NCBI GenBank assembly: GCA_020634395.1
Contig: JACKBU010000025.1
Location: forward strand, 18,461-82,460
Origin: Ardenticatenaceae bacterium
Lineage (GTDB): Bacteria; Chloroflexota; Anaerolineae; Promineifilales; Promineifilaceae
Reading direction: 5' to 3'
Length of the DNA: 64,000 bases
Shown: piece after piece, positions 46,573-54,540 of the stretch
How the letters are laid out: each line of letters starts with the position of its first letter
How positions within the stretch are numbered: position 1 is the first letter of the stretch
Notes under the pieces: model-generated
Told to the model about the DNA's origin: nothing
What the model saw: the letters and a program-made list of their open reading frames with translations, nothing else
The model's database searches: none
Made by a program: the position numbers and the translations under genes

Positions 46573-46600
46573 GCCTAACGGTTTGCGTTACTTGCGGGTG
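46573..46600 (-). repeat. Left part of an attC split by the IS21-family element
   Basis: Core GCCTAAC, arm TTTGCGTTACTTGCGGGTG, ending in the 6-bp duplication CGGGTG. Joined to 49185-49287 it forms a 131-bp attC whose arms pair (CCCACCCG[T]CAAGT opposite ACTTGCGGGTGGG). Confidence 0.8.
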
Positions 46601-46729
46601 TGGTTTTGTCAATCAAAAAGTGATCCATTTGATCCTGAAAAAATGAGCCACCTGATAAGTAAACACCAATAAAACGATCCTCAAAAAGTGATCCAGGTGA
46701 TCGTGAAAAAGTGATCCATCCTCCTCTTT

Positions 46730-47545
46730 TTAAGGAACATTCGAAACACTCCTGGTCAAAGCTTCCCGGCCTACTTCGGCCAGCTGCTGCTGCCGTTCGA
46801 GACTTTGCCGAAATCGATAGCTCTCGCCCTTAAATTCAACGATGTGGCAGCGGTGGGTGAGCCGGTCCAGCAACGGGCCAACACTCAGGGCATTGCCAAA
46901 GACCTCGCTCCAGTCGGCAAAGGCCAGGTTCGTGGTGACCAGCAGCGAGCCCTGCAGATAGCGCTGGCTGACGAAGGTGAAAAGCATATTGGCGCCTTGT
47001 TGGGAAAAGGGCACAAAGCCGACCTCGTCGATGATAATGAGGTCCTGCGTCATGAGCAGCCTTTCCACCCGGCTGAGGCGGTGCTGCTCAGCTGCTTCCA
47101 ACAGAGCGTTGACCAGCCCGGCAGCAGTGAAGAAACGAACCCGCTTGCCCGCCTGGCAGGCCGCCAGGCCGATACTGATGGCCAGATGGGTCTTGCCGGT
47201 GCCAATGGCGCCGACAAAGAGGACATTCTCCGCCTGGTTAATAAAATCACAGCGGGCCAACTGCAGGATTTTGGCTTGGGGGAGGTTGGGCATGAGGGTG
47301 AAGTCATACTCATCCAGGGTGTGCAGCCGGGGGAAGCGAGCATCTTGAATGCGCCGTTTGCGCCGGTTGACATCGCGCTGGGACGTCTCCTGCTCCAGCA
47401 GTGTCAGGAGATATTCGTCGTAGGGTTGACCGCTGCTGGCTGCTTCTTGCGCCAGGCGATGGTAATTGGCGGCCACCGTCGGCAGCTTGAGTTGGCGCAG
47501 CAGCACGGGCAGACGGGCTTCACAGTGAGCGGATGTGACTTTCAT
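46730..47545 (-). CDS. istB: IS21-family ATP-binding helper protein IstB
   Basis: 271 aa from MKVTSAHCEARLPVLLRQLK. AAA+ ATPase with Walker A GAIGTGKTHLAI and Walker B LIIIDEVGFVPF. It selects the target and activates the transposase. Its ATG overlaps the istA stop by four bases, the usual IS21 arrangement. Confidence 0.93.
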   Translation of the reverse strand: MKVTSAHCEARLPVLLRQLKLPTVAANYHRLAQEAASSGQPYDEYLLTLLEQETSQRDVNRRKRRIQDARFPRLHTLDEYDFTLMPNLPQAKILQLARCDFINQAENVLFVGAIGTGKTHLAISIGLAACQAGKRVRFFTAAGLVNALLEAAEQHRLSRVERLLMTQDLIIIDEVGFVPFSQQGANMLFTFVSQRYLQGSLLVTTNLAFADWSEVFGNALSVGPLLDRLTHRCHIVEFKGESYRFRQSLERQQQLAEVGREALTRSVSNVP

Positions 47546-49065
47546 GACACACCTCCTGTCGGCAAGAGCCGGTTGAATTGGGCCAGGTCTGGCAGGTCCA
47601 CGTGCACTTGCCTCAGGTCGGGACGGTCGGCCAGGTTGACCGGCGCCGGCGGAGCTGGCTCTGTTTGCCGGCGCAGCAATTCCCGCACGCCATCGTAGCT
47701 GTAGCAATGATGGCTAAGCGCCACTTCCAGAACTCGGGCCAGCGTTTCCTCCGGATAGGTGGCGCACAGTTGGAGGATGCGGATGAACGTGGTGCTCCAC
47801 TCGGCTTCCGGCAGCCGGTCTTGCAGCACCGTCCAATACCGGTCAAAGACCGGCGGCCATGTCTCCCGCCACTGGCGAATGGCTTTGGCCTGGGTGAACG
47901 CCCGCGGCCGCCGAGCCAGAAGGCCCAGGAAATGCAGCGGGTCGAGGATGTCGCGCTCTCTGTCCCAACAGCGCGGGTGGGTAGCTACAATCTGGCGACC
48001 ATTGGTGACTTCAATCCGGTCGACGAAGGCTCGCAACAGCAGCGACTCGTGAGCGTGTTCCACCGGAATGGAGTAGCGGTTGGTGGCGTAGGTCACCAGG
48101 GACAGATGATTGGCTTTCACCGGTTCGGTTTTGCAGCAGGGGAATGGCTGTTCCGGCAGCGGTAAGAACTGCGCCCTTTCAGCGGCCAACAGCTCGCCAA
48201 TAGTTTGGCCGCGGCCCTTCAAACGCCGCGACCACTCCAGGCGGCATTGTTCCGCCAGATAGTCGTTGAGCGCGGTCCAGGAGGGGAATTCCTGGACTGG
48301 AACGAGCCAGTTACGCCGACCGTAGCCGACCCGACCTTCCACGCCACCTTTTTCCCAGCCCGCTGCCGTGTTGCAGAAGTGGGCTTCGAAGAGGTAGTGG
48401 CTGCGTAGGCTGATGAACGCTTCTTGTTCCTGTCGGTTACGACCGCGCAGCACCTTGGCCACCGCCACCTTGAGGTTGTCGTACCAGACCTGTCGTGGCA
48501 CGCCGCCGAAGAAGGCAAAGGCTGCGGCGTGGCCGTCAAAGAAGATTTCTTGTGTCTGGGCCGGGTAGGCCTTCATGAATGTGGCGCTGGAGTGACCCAG
48601 CCACATCAGGAACAATTGGGCCACCACCCGCTGGTCGGCAACGATGACGTCTGTTTCGCCGAAATCCAGTTGGGCCGCTTCCCCCGCTTGATAGTCCAGC
48701 AGCACAAACACCTTGTGCCGTGTCTGGCGTCGGGCCAGGCCAACGTATCGCCGCAGCGTTGATTCCGCTCCTTGATAGCCGTACGGTTCAGCTCGCAGAA
48801 TGTCGTACATTCGCCTGGCTGTGCGCCGTTTCTTTTTCGGCTTCTTCTCGTCTTCAGCAATCCAGCGGTCGATGAGCGCCGTAAACGGTCCTAAAACCGG
48901 CGTCGGTTTCTCAACGGCACGTTGGTAGCGCGGCGGTTCACTGTCGGCCAGCATCTTGGTAATGGTATTGCGCGAGCGTCCGGTCTCTTTGGCTACCTGA
49001 CGGATGCTCTTGCCCTCCACCAAAACTAGCCGGCGGATCCTGTCTTTTTCAGTCATATTTAGCAT
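47542..49065 (-). CDS. istA: IS21-family transposase IstA
   Basis: 507 aa. An N-terminal helix-turn-helix (RRLVLVEGKSIRQVAKETGR) precedes a DDE integrase core with LDYQAGEAAQLDFGETDV and PRQVWYDNLKVAVAKV, and a C-terminal beta-domain (VTYATNRYSIPVEHA). Full length for the family. Confidence 0.93.
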   Translation of the reverse strand: MLNMTEKDRIRRLVLVEGKSIRQVAKETGRSRNTITKMLADSEPPRYQRAVEKPTPVLGPFTALIDRWIAEDEKKPKKKRRTARRMYDILRAEPYGYQGAESTLRRYVGLARRQTRHKVFVLLDYQAGEAAQLDFGETDVIVADQRVVAQLFLMWLGHSSATFMKAYPAQTQEIFFDGHAAAFAFFGGVPRQVWYDNLKVAVAKVLRGRNRQEQEAFISLRSHYLFEAHFCNTAAGWEKGGVEGRVGYGRRNWLVPVQEFPSWTALNDYLAEQCRLEWSRRLKGRGQTIGELLAAERAQFLPLPEQPFPCCKTEPVKANHLSLVTYATNRYSIPVEHAHESLLLRAFVDRIEVTNGRQIVATHPRCWDRERDILDPLHFLGLLARRPRAFTQAKAIRQWRETWPPVFDRYWTVLQDRLPEAEWSTTFIRILQLCATYPEETLARVLEVALSHHCYSYDGVRELLRRQTEPAPPAPVNLADRPDLRQVHVDLPDLAQFNRLLPTGGVS

Positions 49066-49184
49066 CTCCTCACCTCCACTTTCGTCATCATCTAAACGAT
49101 AGCAGAGGTGCTGAGGTGGCTCAATTTTTCAGGATCACTTTTCGCCCTAAGTGGCTCACTTTTAGATTATCATTACCACGGGTG

Positions 49185-49287
49185 GGCGGGCGTGGACAAA
49201 ACTCCAAGAGCAGGATTCTGTTCGGGTGTAGAAAAATGCCCGAAAATGGCGCAGAATCCCACCCGTCAAGTGCACGCTTTGTTGGGC
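49185..49287 (-). repeat. Right part of the split attC (isochorismatase cassette)
   Basis: Contains nested stems GGATTCTG/CAGAATCC and TTCGGG/CCCGAA, then arm CCCACCCGTCAAGTGCACGC and core GTTGGGC (49281-49287), 18 bases past the isochorismatase stop. Confidence 0.8.
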
Positions 49288-49305
49288 AGTTTTTATTGCA
49301 AGACT

Positions 49306-49995
49306 CTAATTCTCTGATGCAAATAGCCCTAAAACTTCTTCAGTTGGTCTCACGTCACCAAACGAACGATAAATTGTATGTAAAGTGGCGTTATGGCTTT
49401 GGTCAGAGACGGCTGCATTGGCGTCGGCAACCATGATGACTCGATAGCCTAACTCTCTGGCGTCACGCGCGGATGACTCGCAACAAACATTGGTCACTGT
49501 TCCTGTGATTAGCACTGTATCAATGTTGTTTTTCTGTAAAATTGAGTGCAATGGTGAGTACCCAGGGAAAAATGCACTTGATGACGATTTCTCGATAATA
49601 ATATCACCAGGCATAACATCAAATTCGTGCCATATGCGGTCACTGAGCGAGCCACTCCCAGCCGATTGGTTGTACATATCGGCTACCTTATCGCCGAAGA
49701 ACTCTCGCTTTACATCTGAAACTCTATTTTCTACGGCGGGAAGTGCCCATACAATAGAGCCACCAGCCGCACGCAACGTTGATGCTAATCGGGCAATATT
49801 AGGGATGATACCCCGACAATACGGATTTTCGTTCACAAAGAATGGAATCATGTCGACTACAACGAGAGCCGTGGAAGAGGCTTTTATAGTTTGATAAGCA
49901 TGACGTTTCCCGCGGCGATTCTCATGGCGAGCATACTCTTTAGGGTCAATATACCAAGAATGTATTTTCACTTCATGAATAGGTTTGGTTGTCAT
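49306..49995 (-). CDS. Isochorismatase-family cysteine hydrolase (cassette gene)
   Basis: 229 aa from MTTKPIHEVKIHSW; the frame is open upstream only through translated attC. The catalytic triad is visible: Asp in ALVVVDMIPFFV, Lys in IIIEKSSSSAFF and Cys in TGTVTNVCCESSARDA. Hydrolysis of an amide such as nicotinamide or a related compound is possible. A GAGAG ribosome-binding site precedes the ATG. Confidence 0.88.
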   Translation of the reverse strand: MTTKPIHEVKIHSWYIDPKEYARHENRRGKRHAYQTIKASSTALVVVDMIPFFVNENPYCRGIIPNIARLASTLRAAGGSIVWALPAVENRVSDVKREFFGDKVADMYNQSAGSGSLSDRIWHEFDVMPGDIIIEKSSSSAFFPGYSPLHSILQKNNIDTVLITGTVTNVCCESSARDARELGYRVIMVADANAAVSDQSHNATLHTIYRSFGDVRPTEEVLGLFASEN

Positions 49996-50032
49996 ACTCT
50001 CTCGCACAATTGGATAACTTGATAACCGAACT

Positions 50033-50114
50033 GCCCAACGCCCCGATAAGCCGCGCCAACTGGCCACGGCCGTTTCCCTTCCCATTCATGCGTCAGCTTC
50101 ATTGTTTGTTAGAC
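50033..50114 (-). repeat. Conserved-type attC
   Basis: Cores GCCCAAC and GTTAGAC, arms AAGCCGCGCC / GCGTCAGCTT with extra bases on the right arm. It lies just upstream of the isochorismatase gene. Confidence 0.8.
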
Positions 50115-50249
50115 GGCCGTTTCCTCTAGCGCAAATCCCGTAACAGTACCTGACATACCAGCCGGATCAACCGGCCACGGCCGTTTCCCCTCCAGCGCAA
50201 GACACGTAGTGTACGGGTCAAAAAACTCGACTACTCTTCCTGTAGGGCA
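50115..50249 (-). repeat. Chimeric double mini-cassette
   Basis: Starts as a mini-cassette, jumps at CCCGTAACAGTACCTGACAT into an attC interior (GGCCACGGCCGTTTCC), then resumes as a second mini-cassette with an altered hairpin. Confidence 0.6.
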
Positions 50250-50342
50250 GTCTAACGCCGGGTTCAGGTGCGCCGGCGCGGTTCACCAAAACGCAAGCCT
50301 TCCGAGGATGTGCGCCAGCATCGCCTGGAACAAATGTTAGGC
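50250..50342 (-). repeat. attC of the lipoprotein cassette
   Basis: Cores GTCTAAC and GTTAGGC, arms TTCAGGTGCGCCGGCGC / GCGCCAGCATCGCCTGGAA with extra bases in the right arm. It starts 59 bases past the stop of the gene at 50402. Confidence 0.82.
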
Positions 50343-50401
50343 GGGATGCCTGACTGACTTTTCTTGCAGAGTGAAATTTGCCGAAACGAATATTCTTTTC
50401 T

Positions 50402-51886
50402 TTATGGTGTAACATTTGTTGGTAAGGCAAAAACAGGGCAAAAAGAATCAGGTGTTGTATAAGAAGCAATGTTTGCACCCCAATAGAAATGGCTGGTCAA
50501 CGGTGGCTCGGTCTGATTATGATCATAATAATGATCAGAAACATATTCTGTGACTAGTTCACATGATTCCTTCAAACTCCTGTTCTCCCTAAAAGCCTCA
50601 TAGAACGTCTGGGCAAGAATCACAAATTCGTGGCCTGGCATGTTTTCCAGATACGCGGTGTTTAGCACTGTCAAGATGGAGCGGGCATCTTCTTCATTCC
50701 CTGTTGCCAATTCGATAACAAATAAGCGGAAAAGGGCTAATCCTTTTTGATACATATCTCCATTAGGAAGATAGCCACTCATATATGGATAAGAGAGATA
50801 ATATGACTCTGTCGTCATCATCTCTTCATAGGCGGCTTGAGTATAAAATTGTACAGCCAGAGGCAAATCTCCAGCATCTAGTGCTCTTTGGGCATCATCA
50901 AGAACATGGATTCGCAGGTCTGCGGGAGCAAAAACTGTGCTTTCCAGCCTGTACCCGGTATCTTGAAGCGTGAAGGTTTGCGTAATACCTCGTATAGGAG
51001 CATAGTCTAGATGCCCTACTGTTTCTCCAGTTAAAATCATCTCTTTGACACCATCGCCATTTATGTCTTGCAGAGTGATATGCTCGTTAATGGCACAACC
51101 GAGTTCGAGCTCAAGTTGATCGGGAGATAGGTCTACTATGCCATCAGCTCGCCATGACCATACATTAGGCTCAAGATCGCAGGCTGAACCAGCAAATCCA
51201 CCCACATTTATGATTTCTGAACGATTATCACTATTCAAGTCATCGGCAATAAAGTATTTGTGAAAAGCCCAGGTTCCTCTAGCATCATATACAAGTTCGT
51301 ATTGATTGGTAGTACATTTAAAAATCCACCAGGCATGATCGGGTGTGTAGTCTTCCTCATACAGTAGAGCATAAACGGCTGTTTCCATTAATCCGTCTCC
51401 AGTCATATCGGCCTGAATTGCATCATGCTCAATTCCCATCTCATCTAGCAACGCCCACAGATCCTCCCACTGACCACCCTGATTGATGAAGGCCAAAATG
51501 AATACCTGTAGTTCCGTTGTAGTAGAAGGAAGATCAAACGGAGCAGCCTTGCGGGGCCCGGGGCAAGAAGGCGAAGGTGTAGGGGTAGAAGACGGAGTCT
51601 CTGTTGGAATAGACGTAGATGTGGATGAAGGAAGCGGAGTAATGGTTGGTAATATCGTTGAAACAGGTGAAGCGACAATAGTTGGTGTTTCTGTCTGTGT
51701 CGGGGAAGGATTAATGACTATTTCAGGCTGCTGAGCAACGGGGTTTTCAAGCGTTGAGATTGAACACGCTGAAACAAGCAAAAGGAGAAGCGCCACGAAT
51801 AATAAGCGGAGAGAATTTCTCTTAAGCACATAGACACCATGATTATCGGGTGAACGCTTGAAGATATTTTTAGAGCATAAACGCAT
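50402..51886 (-). CDS. Large lipoprotein with VCBS/FG-GAP-like middle (cassette gene)
   Basis: 494 aa from MRLCSKNIFKRS; the upstream frame is translated attC. Signal with lipobox VSAC, then a Thr/Pro/Ser-rich linker. A domain with acidic repeats such as DLNSDNRSEIINVGGF and LQDINGDGVKEMILTG recalls calcium-binding FG-GAP units, and a helical C-terminal part follows. Unusually large for an integron cassette; intact. Confidence 0.8.
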   Translation of the reverse strand: MRLCSKNIFKRSPDNHGVYVLKRNSLRLLFVALLLLLVSACSISTLENPVAQQPEIVINPSPTQTETPTIVASPVSTILPTITPLPSSTSTSIPTETPSSTPTPSPSCPGPRKAAPFDLPSTTTELQVFILAFINQGGQWEDLWALLDEMGIEHDAIQADMTGDGLMETAVYALLYEEDYTPDHAWWIFKCTTNQYELVYDARGTWAFHKYFIADDLNSDNRSEIINVGGFAGSACDLEPNVWSWRADGIVDLSPDQLELELGCAINEHITLQDINGDGVKEMILTGETVGHLDYAPIRGITQTFTLQDTGYRLESTVFAPADLRIHVLDDAQRALDAGDLPLAVQFYTQAAYEEMMTTESYYLSYPYMSGYLPNGDMYQKGLALFRLFVIELATGNEEDARSILTVLNTAYLENMPGHEFVILAQTFYEAFRENRSLKESCELVTEYVSDHYYDHNQTEPPLTSHFYWGANIASYTTPDSFCPVFALPTNVTP

Positions 51887-51900
51887 TTCGTTGCTTGCCC

Positions 51901-51980
51901 CCTTAACCCTCGATAAGCCGCGCCAACCGGCCACGGCCGTTTCCAACCCATTCATGCGCCGGCTTCATCGTTTGTTAGAC
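51901..51980 (-). repeat. Conserved-type attC
   Basis: Left core CCTTAAC (first base off consensus), right core GTTAGAC, arms AAGCCGCGCC / GCGCCGGCTT. Confidence 0.75.
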
Positions 51981-52052
51981 GGCCGTTTCCTCCAACATAA
52001 GACCCGTAACAGTAATACGGATCATAAACCCGACTACTTTTCCTGCCAGGCC
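51981..52052 (-). repeat. Mini-cassette (copy 4)
   Basis: 72 bp with the conserved hairpin. On the minus strand it carries a 16-codon frame MIRITVTGLMLEETAV whose stop falls in the attC core. Confidence 0.7.
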
Positions 52053-52163
52053 GTCTAACGTCACCCTCAGCCGCGCTGGGGCGGGTCACCAAAATCTTTG
52101 ACAGTCACCAACTAGTTAGCTGTCCGAGGCATCGTGCCAGCGTCGGCTGAGGGCGTGTTAGTG
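52053..52163 (-). repeat. attC of the HigBA cassette
   Basis: Left core GTCTAAC; arms CACCCTCAGCCGCGCTGG / CCAGCGTCGGCTGAGGGCG pair well with one extra base. The right core reads GTTAGTG, off consensus. Confidence 0.75.
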
Positions 52164-52215
52164 TTAGGACTCTTTTTCTTTCTGGGCAGCCACTTCCAGC
52201 GGCTTAAGCCAAGTT
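52164..52215 (-). pseudogene. Fossil 3' gene end next to attC
   Basis: Frame TWLKPLEVAAQKEKES ending in a TAA beside the attC core. It aligns with the tails at 53199 and 54330. Confidence 0.4.
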
Positions 52216-52263
52216 CAACCACTCGGCTGCATAGATAAGACGCCTGATTGCCAAGCTCAATTT

Positions 52264-52582
52264 TTAAGCTGCCACAATCGGCTGAATACGCGCCACTTCG
52301 CTCTCAATTGCTTGCGCGGCTTCCCATAAGTCCACCGCCCGTTGTGCATCCACAAAGCCAAAACTCTGGCGAGTTGCCAAACAAACGCGCCAGCCGCAAG
52401 GCCATTTCCGGGCTAACACTCCGGCGCTCACGTAATAATTCATTAATTGACTGGCGAGAAACACCAATTGCCTCTGCCAGACTCGAAACAGTAAGGTTAT
52501 AGTCCGGCAGAAAGTCTTCCCGTAACATCTCCCCTGGATGTGTTGGCCTGCGCTTTAGTCCGGTTGTGTTAGGAATACTCAT
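52264..52582 (-). pseudogene. higA: HigA-type antitoxin, frameshifted
   Basis: The first frame reads HPGEMLREDFLPDYNLTVSS then VSRQSINELLRERRSVSPEM and NSPEFWL, a HigA (XRE/Cro) helix-turn-helix. Near 52365 it must change frame to continue as VDAQRAVDLWEAAQAIESEV and ARIQPIVAA, the normal HigA end. One frameshift therefore breaks the gene. Confidence 0.78.
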
Positions 52583-52596
52583 AGTTACACCTCATC

Positions 52597-52878
52597 TTAA
52601 TGGTAGTCGCAAACTTCAACATCATAAGGCATCGCCATCAACAAATCGAAAGCAGATGCGCCACTGGTCGTTAATGGAGATGGAGTACTGGCCTTTTCGG
52701 TCCCCTTCCAAAGCATGAAGCCTGTTCCCTGGTGGAACTCTCAGGTCCTCTAATTTAATAGCCGGTCTACATACTCCAGTTTGCGAGCTGCCCGTTTGGC
52801 GACATCAGGAGGGAATCTTTTGGCCGTGCCTGTAGCATACAATTCCTGAGTGCGTCGATCCGCAAATGACTTAATCAT
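52597..52878 (-). pseudogene. higB: HigB-type RelE-family toxin, two frameshifts
   Basis: Starts MIKSFADRRTQELYATGTAK and RFPPDVAKRAARKLEYVD. After one shift it reads IKLEDLRVPPGNRLHALEGD, RKGQYSISINDQWRICFRF and VDGDA, and after a second, YDVEVCDYH. These are the full HigB mRNA-interferase blocks, so the gene is complete but broken twice. Fourteen bases upstream of higA. Confidence 0.75.
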
Positions 52879-52933
52879 ATGCCAGAATGTACTCTGTCAC
52901 GTGACGGTTGTCAATGCTTTGAGGTTTGCTTCA

Positions 52934-53017
52934 CCCTAACGCCCCGATAAGCCGTGCCAACCGGCCACGGCCGTTTCCAATTCCCCATTCATGCGTCGGC
53001 TTCATCGCTTGTTAGAC
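52934..53017 (-). repeat. Conserved-type attC
   Basis: Cores CCCTAAC (first base off consensus) and GTTAGAC with the standard arms. Upstream boundary of the HigBA cassette. Confidence 0.77.
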
Positions 53018-53089
53018 GGCCGTTTCTCCAGCGCCAGACCCGTAACAGTGATACGGGATGCAAACTCGACTAATTTTTCGTCCCAGGCC
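53018..53089 (-). repeat. Mini-cassette (copy 5)
   Basis: Standard unit; hairpin CCCGTA/TACGGG kept, but the micro-frame is shifted near its end. Confidence 0.7.
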
Positions 53090-53204
53090 GTCTAACGCCA
53101 GGTTCAGTTGCGCTGGCGCTGTCAACCATTGAATGAATCGCAGCCAAGACGCTTCAAAGCCGTCCGAGGACTCGCGCCAGCGTCAACTGCAAACTTTGTT
53201 AGGT
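53090..53204 (-). repeat. attC of the 53320 lipoprotein cassette
   Basis: Cores GTCTAAC and GTTAGGT, arms CAGTTGCGCTGGCGC / GCGCCAGCGTCAACTG with one extra base on the right arm. A textbook attC. Confidence 0.85.
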
Positions 53205-53310
53205 CTCTTTGCTTTTCTGAGCAACAATATCCAACGCCTTTGCTCCAAGCGACGAAAGACCATGTCGGATTGGGCACTGGCAGTTGCCTATGATTTTGAC
53301 GAAAGACGCC
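53199..53310 (-). pseudogene. Fossil 3' gene end next to attC
   Basis: Frame SFVKIIGNCQCPIRHGLSSL then GAKALDIVAQKSKET with its TAA inside the attC core. Homologous to the tail at 54330. Confidence 0.45.
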
Positions 53311-53319
53311 GTTCCCCTT

Positions 53320-53937
53320 TCAGCTTGTCATGGAAATACTTATCAATCGCTTGAACATTTTCAATTCAATGCTTTCCACAATTTCATTTGCTTCAGCATT
53401 CAATTGGTCGTTATTACTGGTATAAGTATAAATCATCGCAAAATTATCGGTGCATTTTACCGCACGCATTTCAACTATTCGGAATAGACTTTCATCTCGA
53501 ATTTCTTCTTCATTCTTGTTTGAATCTTCTGATAATGTTGAAGTTGGTATTGAAATGATCGCTGTGGTAATTTCGTAATTCTCATGTTCCAATTTAATTG
53601 GATTTTGAACAATAGTTAACGAATCTCCATAGAAGTGGGTCGCTAATCTATCAATATTTGCTTCCACTCCTTCCTCGGGGAAAGAAAATGAAAACGGTTG
53701 AATTTCTATAGTCACTACATCCTTGTTCAATATTCCTTTTTCAGCTCGTAGCACAATGGTGCCAGTTCGCTCCACGTAATCTGCTTGCCAATTGCTAGGT
53801 CGTTTCAAACTTAAACCACCAGAAAAACCAAAATCCTCAAATTTTTGCTCTACTATTTGCGATTTGCACCCTACCCAAAACAGTATTGCAATAAAAAATA
53901 AGATACGCGCACTTATGAAAACCCTCCATAAATTCAC
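53320..53937 (-). CDS. Small lipoprotein (cassette gene)
   Basis: 205 aa. The signal ILFFIAILFWVGC carries a lipobox (WVGC). The mature part (LSLKRPSNWQADYVERTGTI...IDRLATHFYGDS) resembles PsbP-like/DUF-type stress lipoproteins in strand pattern, but no family is certain. AT-rich and lacking ACGGCCGT, so probably foreign. Confidence 0.75.
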   Translation of the reverse strand: MNLWRVFISARILFFIAILFWVGCKSQIVEQKFEDFGFSGGLSLKRPSNWQADYVERTGTIVLRAEKGILNKDVVTIEIQPFSFSFPEEGVEANIDRLATHFYGDSLTIVQNPIKLEHENYEITTAIISIPTSTLSEDSNKNEEEIRDESLFRIVEMRAVKCTDNFAMIYTYTSNNDQLNAEANEIVESIELKMFKRLISISMTS

Positions 53938-54074
53938 GCCTCACAGATAAGAGTGGTAATATGATCCAAATTAGAATGTGCCACAATCAATCTATGTAAA
54001 GCAAGCAATTGAAGCAATATTTTTTTGACTTTAAGTGCTTGGCTCTTTTAGGTATCATTGCAAGCTAATCCAAC
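53938..54074. other. Upstream region of the 53320 cassette gene
   Basis: AT-rich spacer between the attC and the gene start; no clear promoter assigned. Confidence 0.3.
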
Positions 54075-54153
54075 ACCTAACGCCTCGATAGGCCGCGCCA
54101 ACCGGCCACGGCCGTTTCCTTCCCATTCCTGCGCGTTTTATTGGTGGGTAGAC
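54075..54153 (-). repeat. Conserved-type attC, degraded right core
   Basis: Left core ACCTAAC is intact; the right core reads GGTAGAC, as in the copies at 45451 and 45530. Confidence 0.65.
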
Positions 54154-54225
54154 GGCCGTTTCCTCCAGCGTAAAACCCGTAAAAGTGATACAGGATGCAA
54201 ACTTGACTACTTTTCCTGCCGGGCC
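54154..54225 (-). repeat. Mini-cassette (copy 6)
   Basis: Standard length with several point changes; the hairpin is weakened. Confidence 0.68.
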
Positions 54226-54335
54226 GTCTAACGCCAGTTCAGTTGCGCTGACGCGGTCAACCAATGAATGAATCGCAGCCAAAGAGCCAGCCCTCCGAGG
54301 ACTCGCGCTAGCATCAACTGCAAACGTTGTTAGGT
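54226..54335 (-). repeat. attC of the beta-helix cassette
   Basis: Cores GTCTAAC and GTTAGGT, arms CAGTTGCGCTGACGC / GCGCTAGCATCAACTG with extra bases in the right arm. Close relative of the attC at 53090. Confidence 0.85.
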
Positions 54336-54447
54336 CTCTTTGCCTTTCTGAGCAACAATTTCCACCGCCTTTGCCCCAAGCGACGCCTAAAGATTGGGCC
54401 GATTTTGGCGCTGACGGTTGCCCAGGATTTTAACGAATGACGGCCGT
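54330..54447 (-). pseudogene. Fossil 3' gene end next to attC
   Basis: Frame ASLGAKAVEIVAQKGKET ending in a TAA in the attC core, preceded (after an in-frame stop) by SFVKILGNRQRQNRPNL. Paralog of the tail at 53199. Confidence 0.45.
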
Positions 54448-54540
54448 TTCCCTTCCAATGTATATGCTCAACAAGACGGCCGTTCTTACCCAACCTCTCT
54501 TGTACTCCAAAATCTCAGCCTGCCTGACTGTTGCTTAATC

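Larger units (their letters stand above)
46601..49178 (-). mobile_element. IS21-family insertion sequence
   Basis: 2578 bp. Ends begin TGGTTTTGTCAATC (left) and, on the complement, TGGTAATGATAATC (right), with further AAAAGTGA(T/G)CC repeats inside both ends as in IS21 elements. A 6-bp target duplication CGGGTG flanks it (46595-46600 and 49179-49184). It carries istA and istB, both apparently intact, so it may still be active. Confidence 0.9.
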
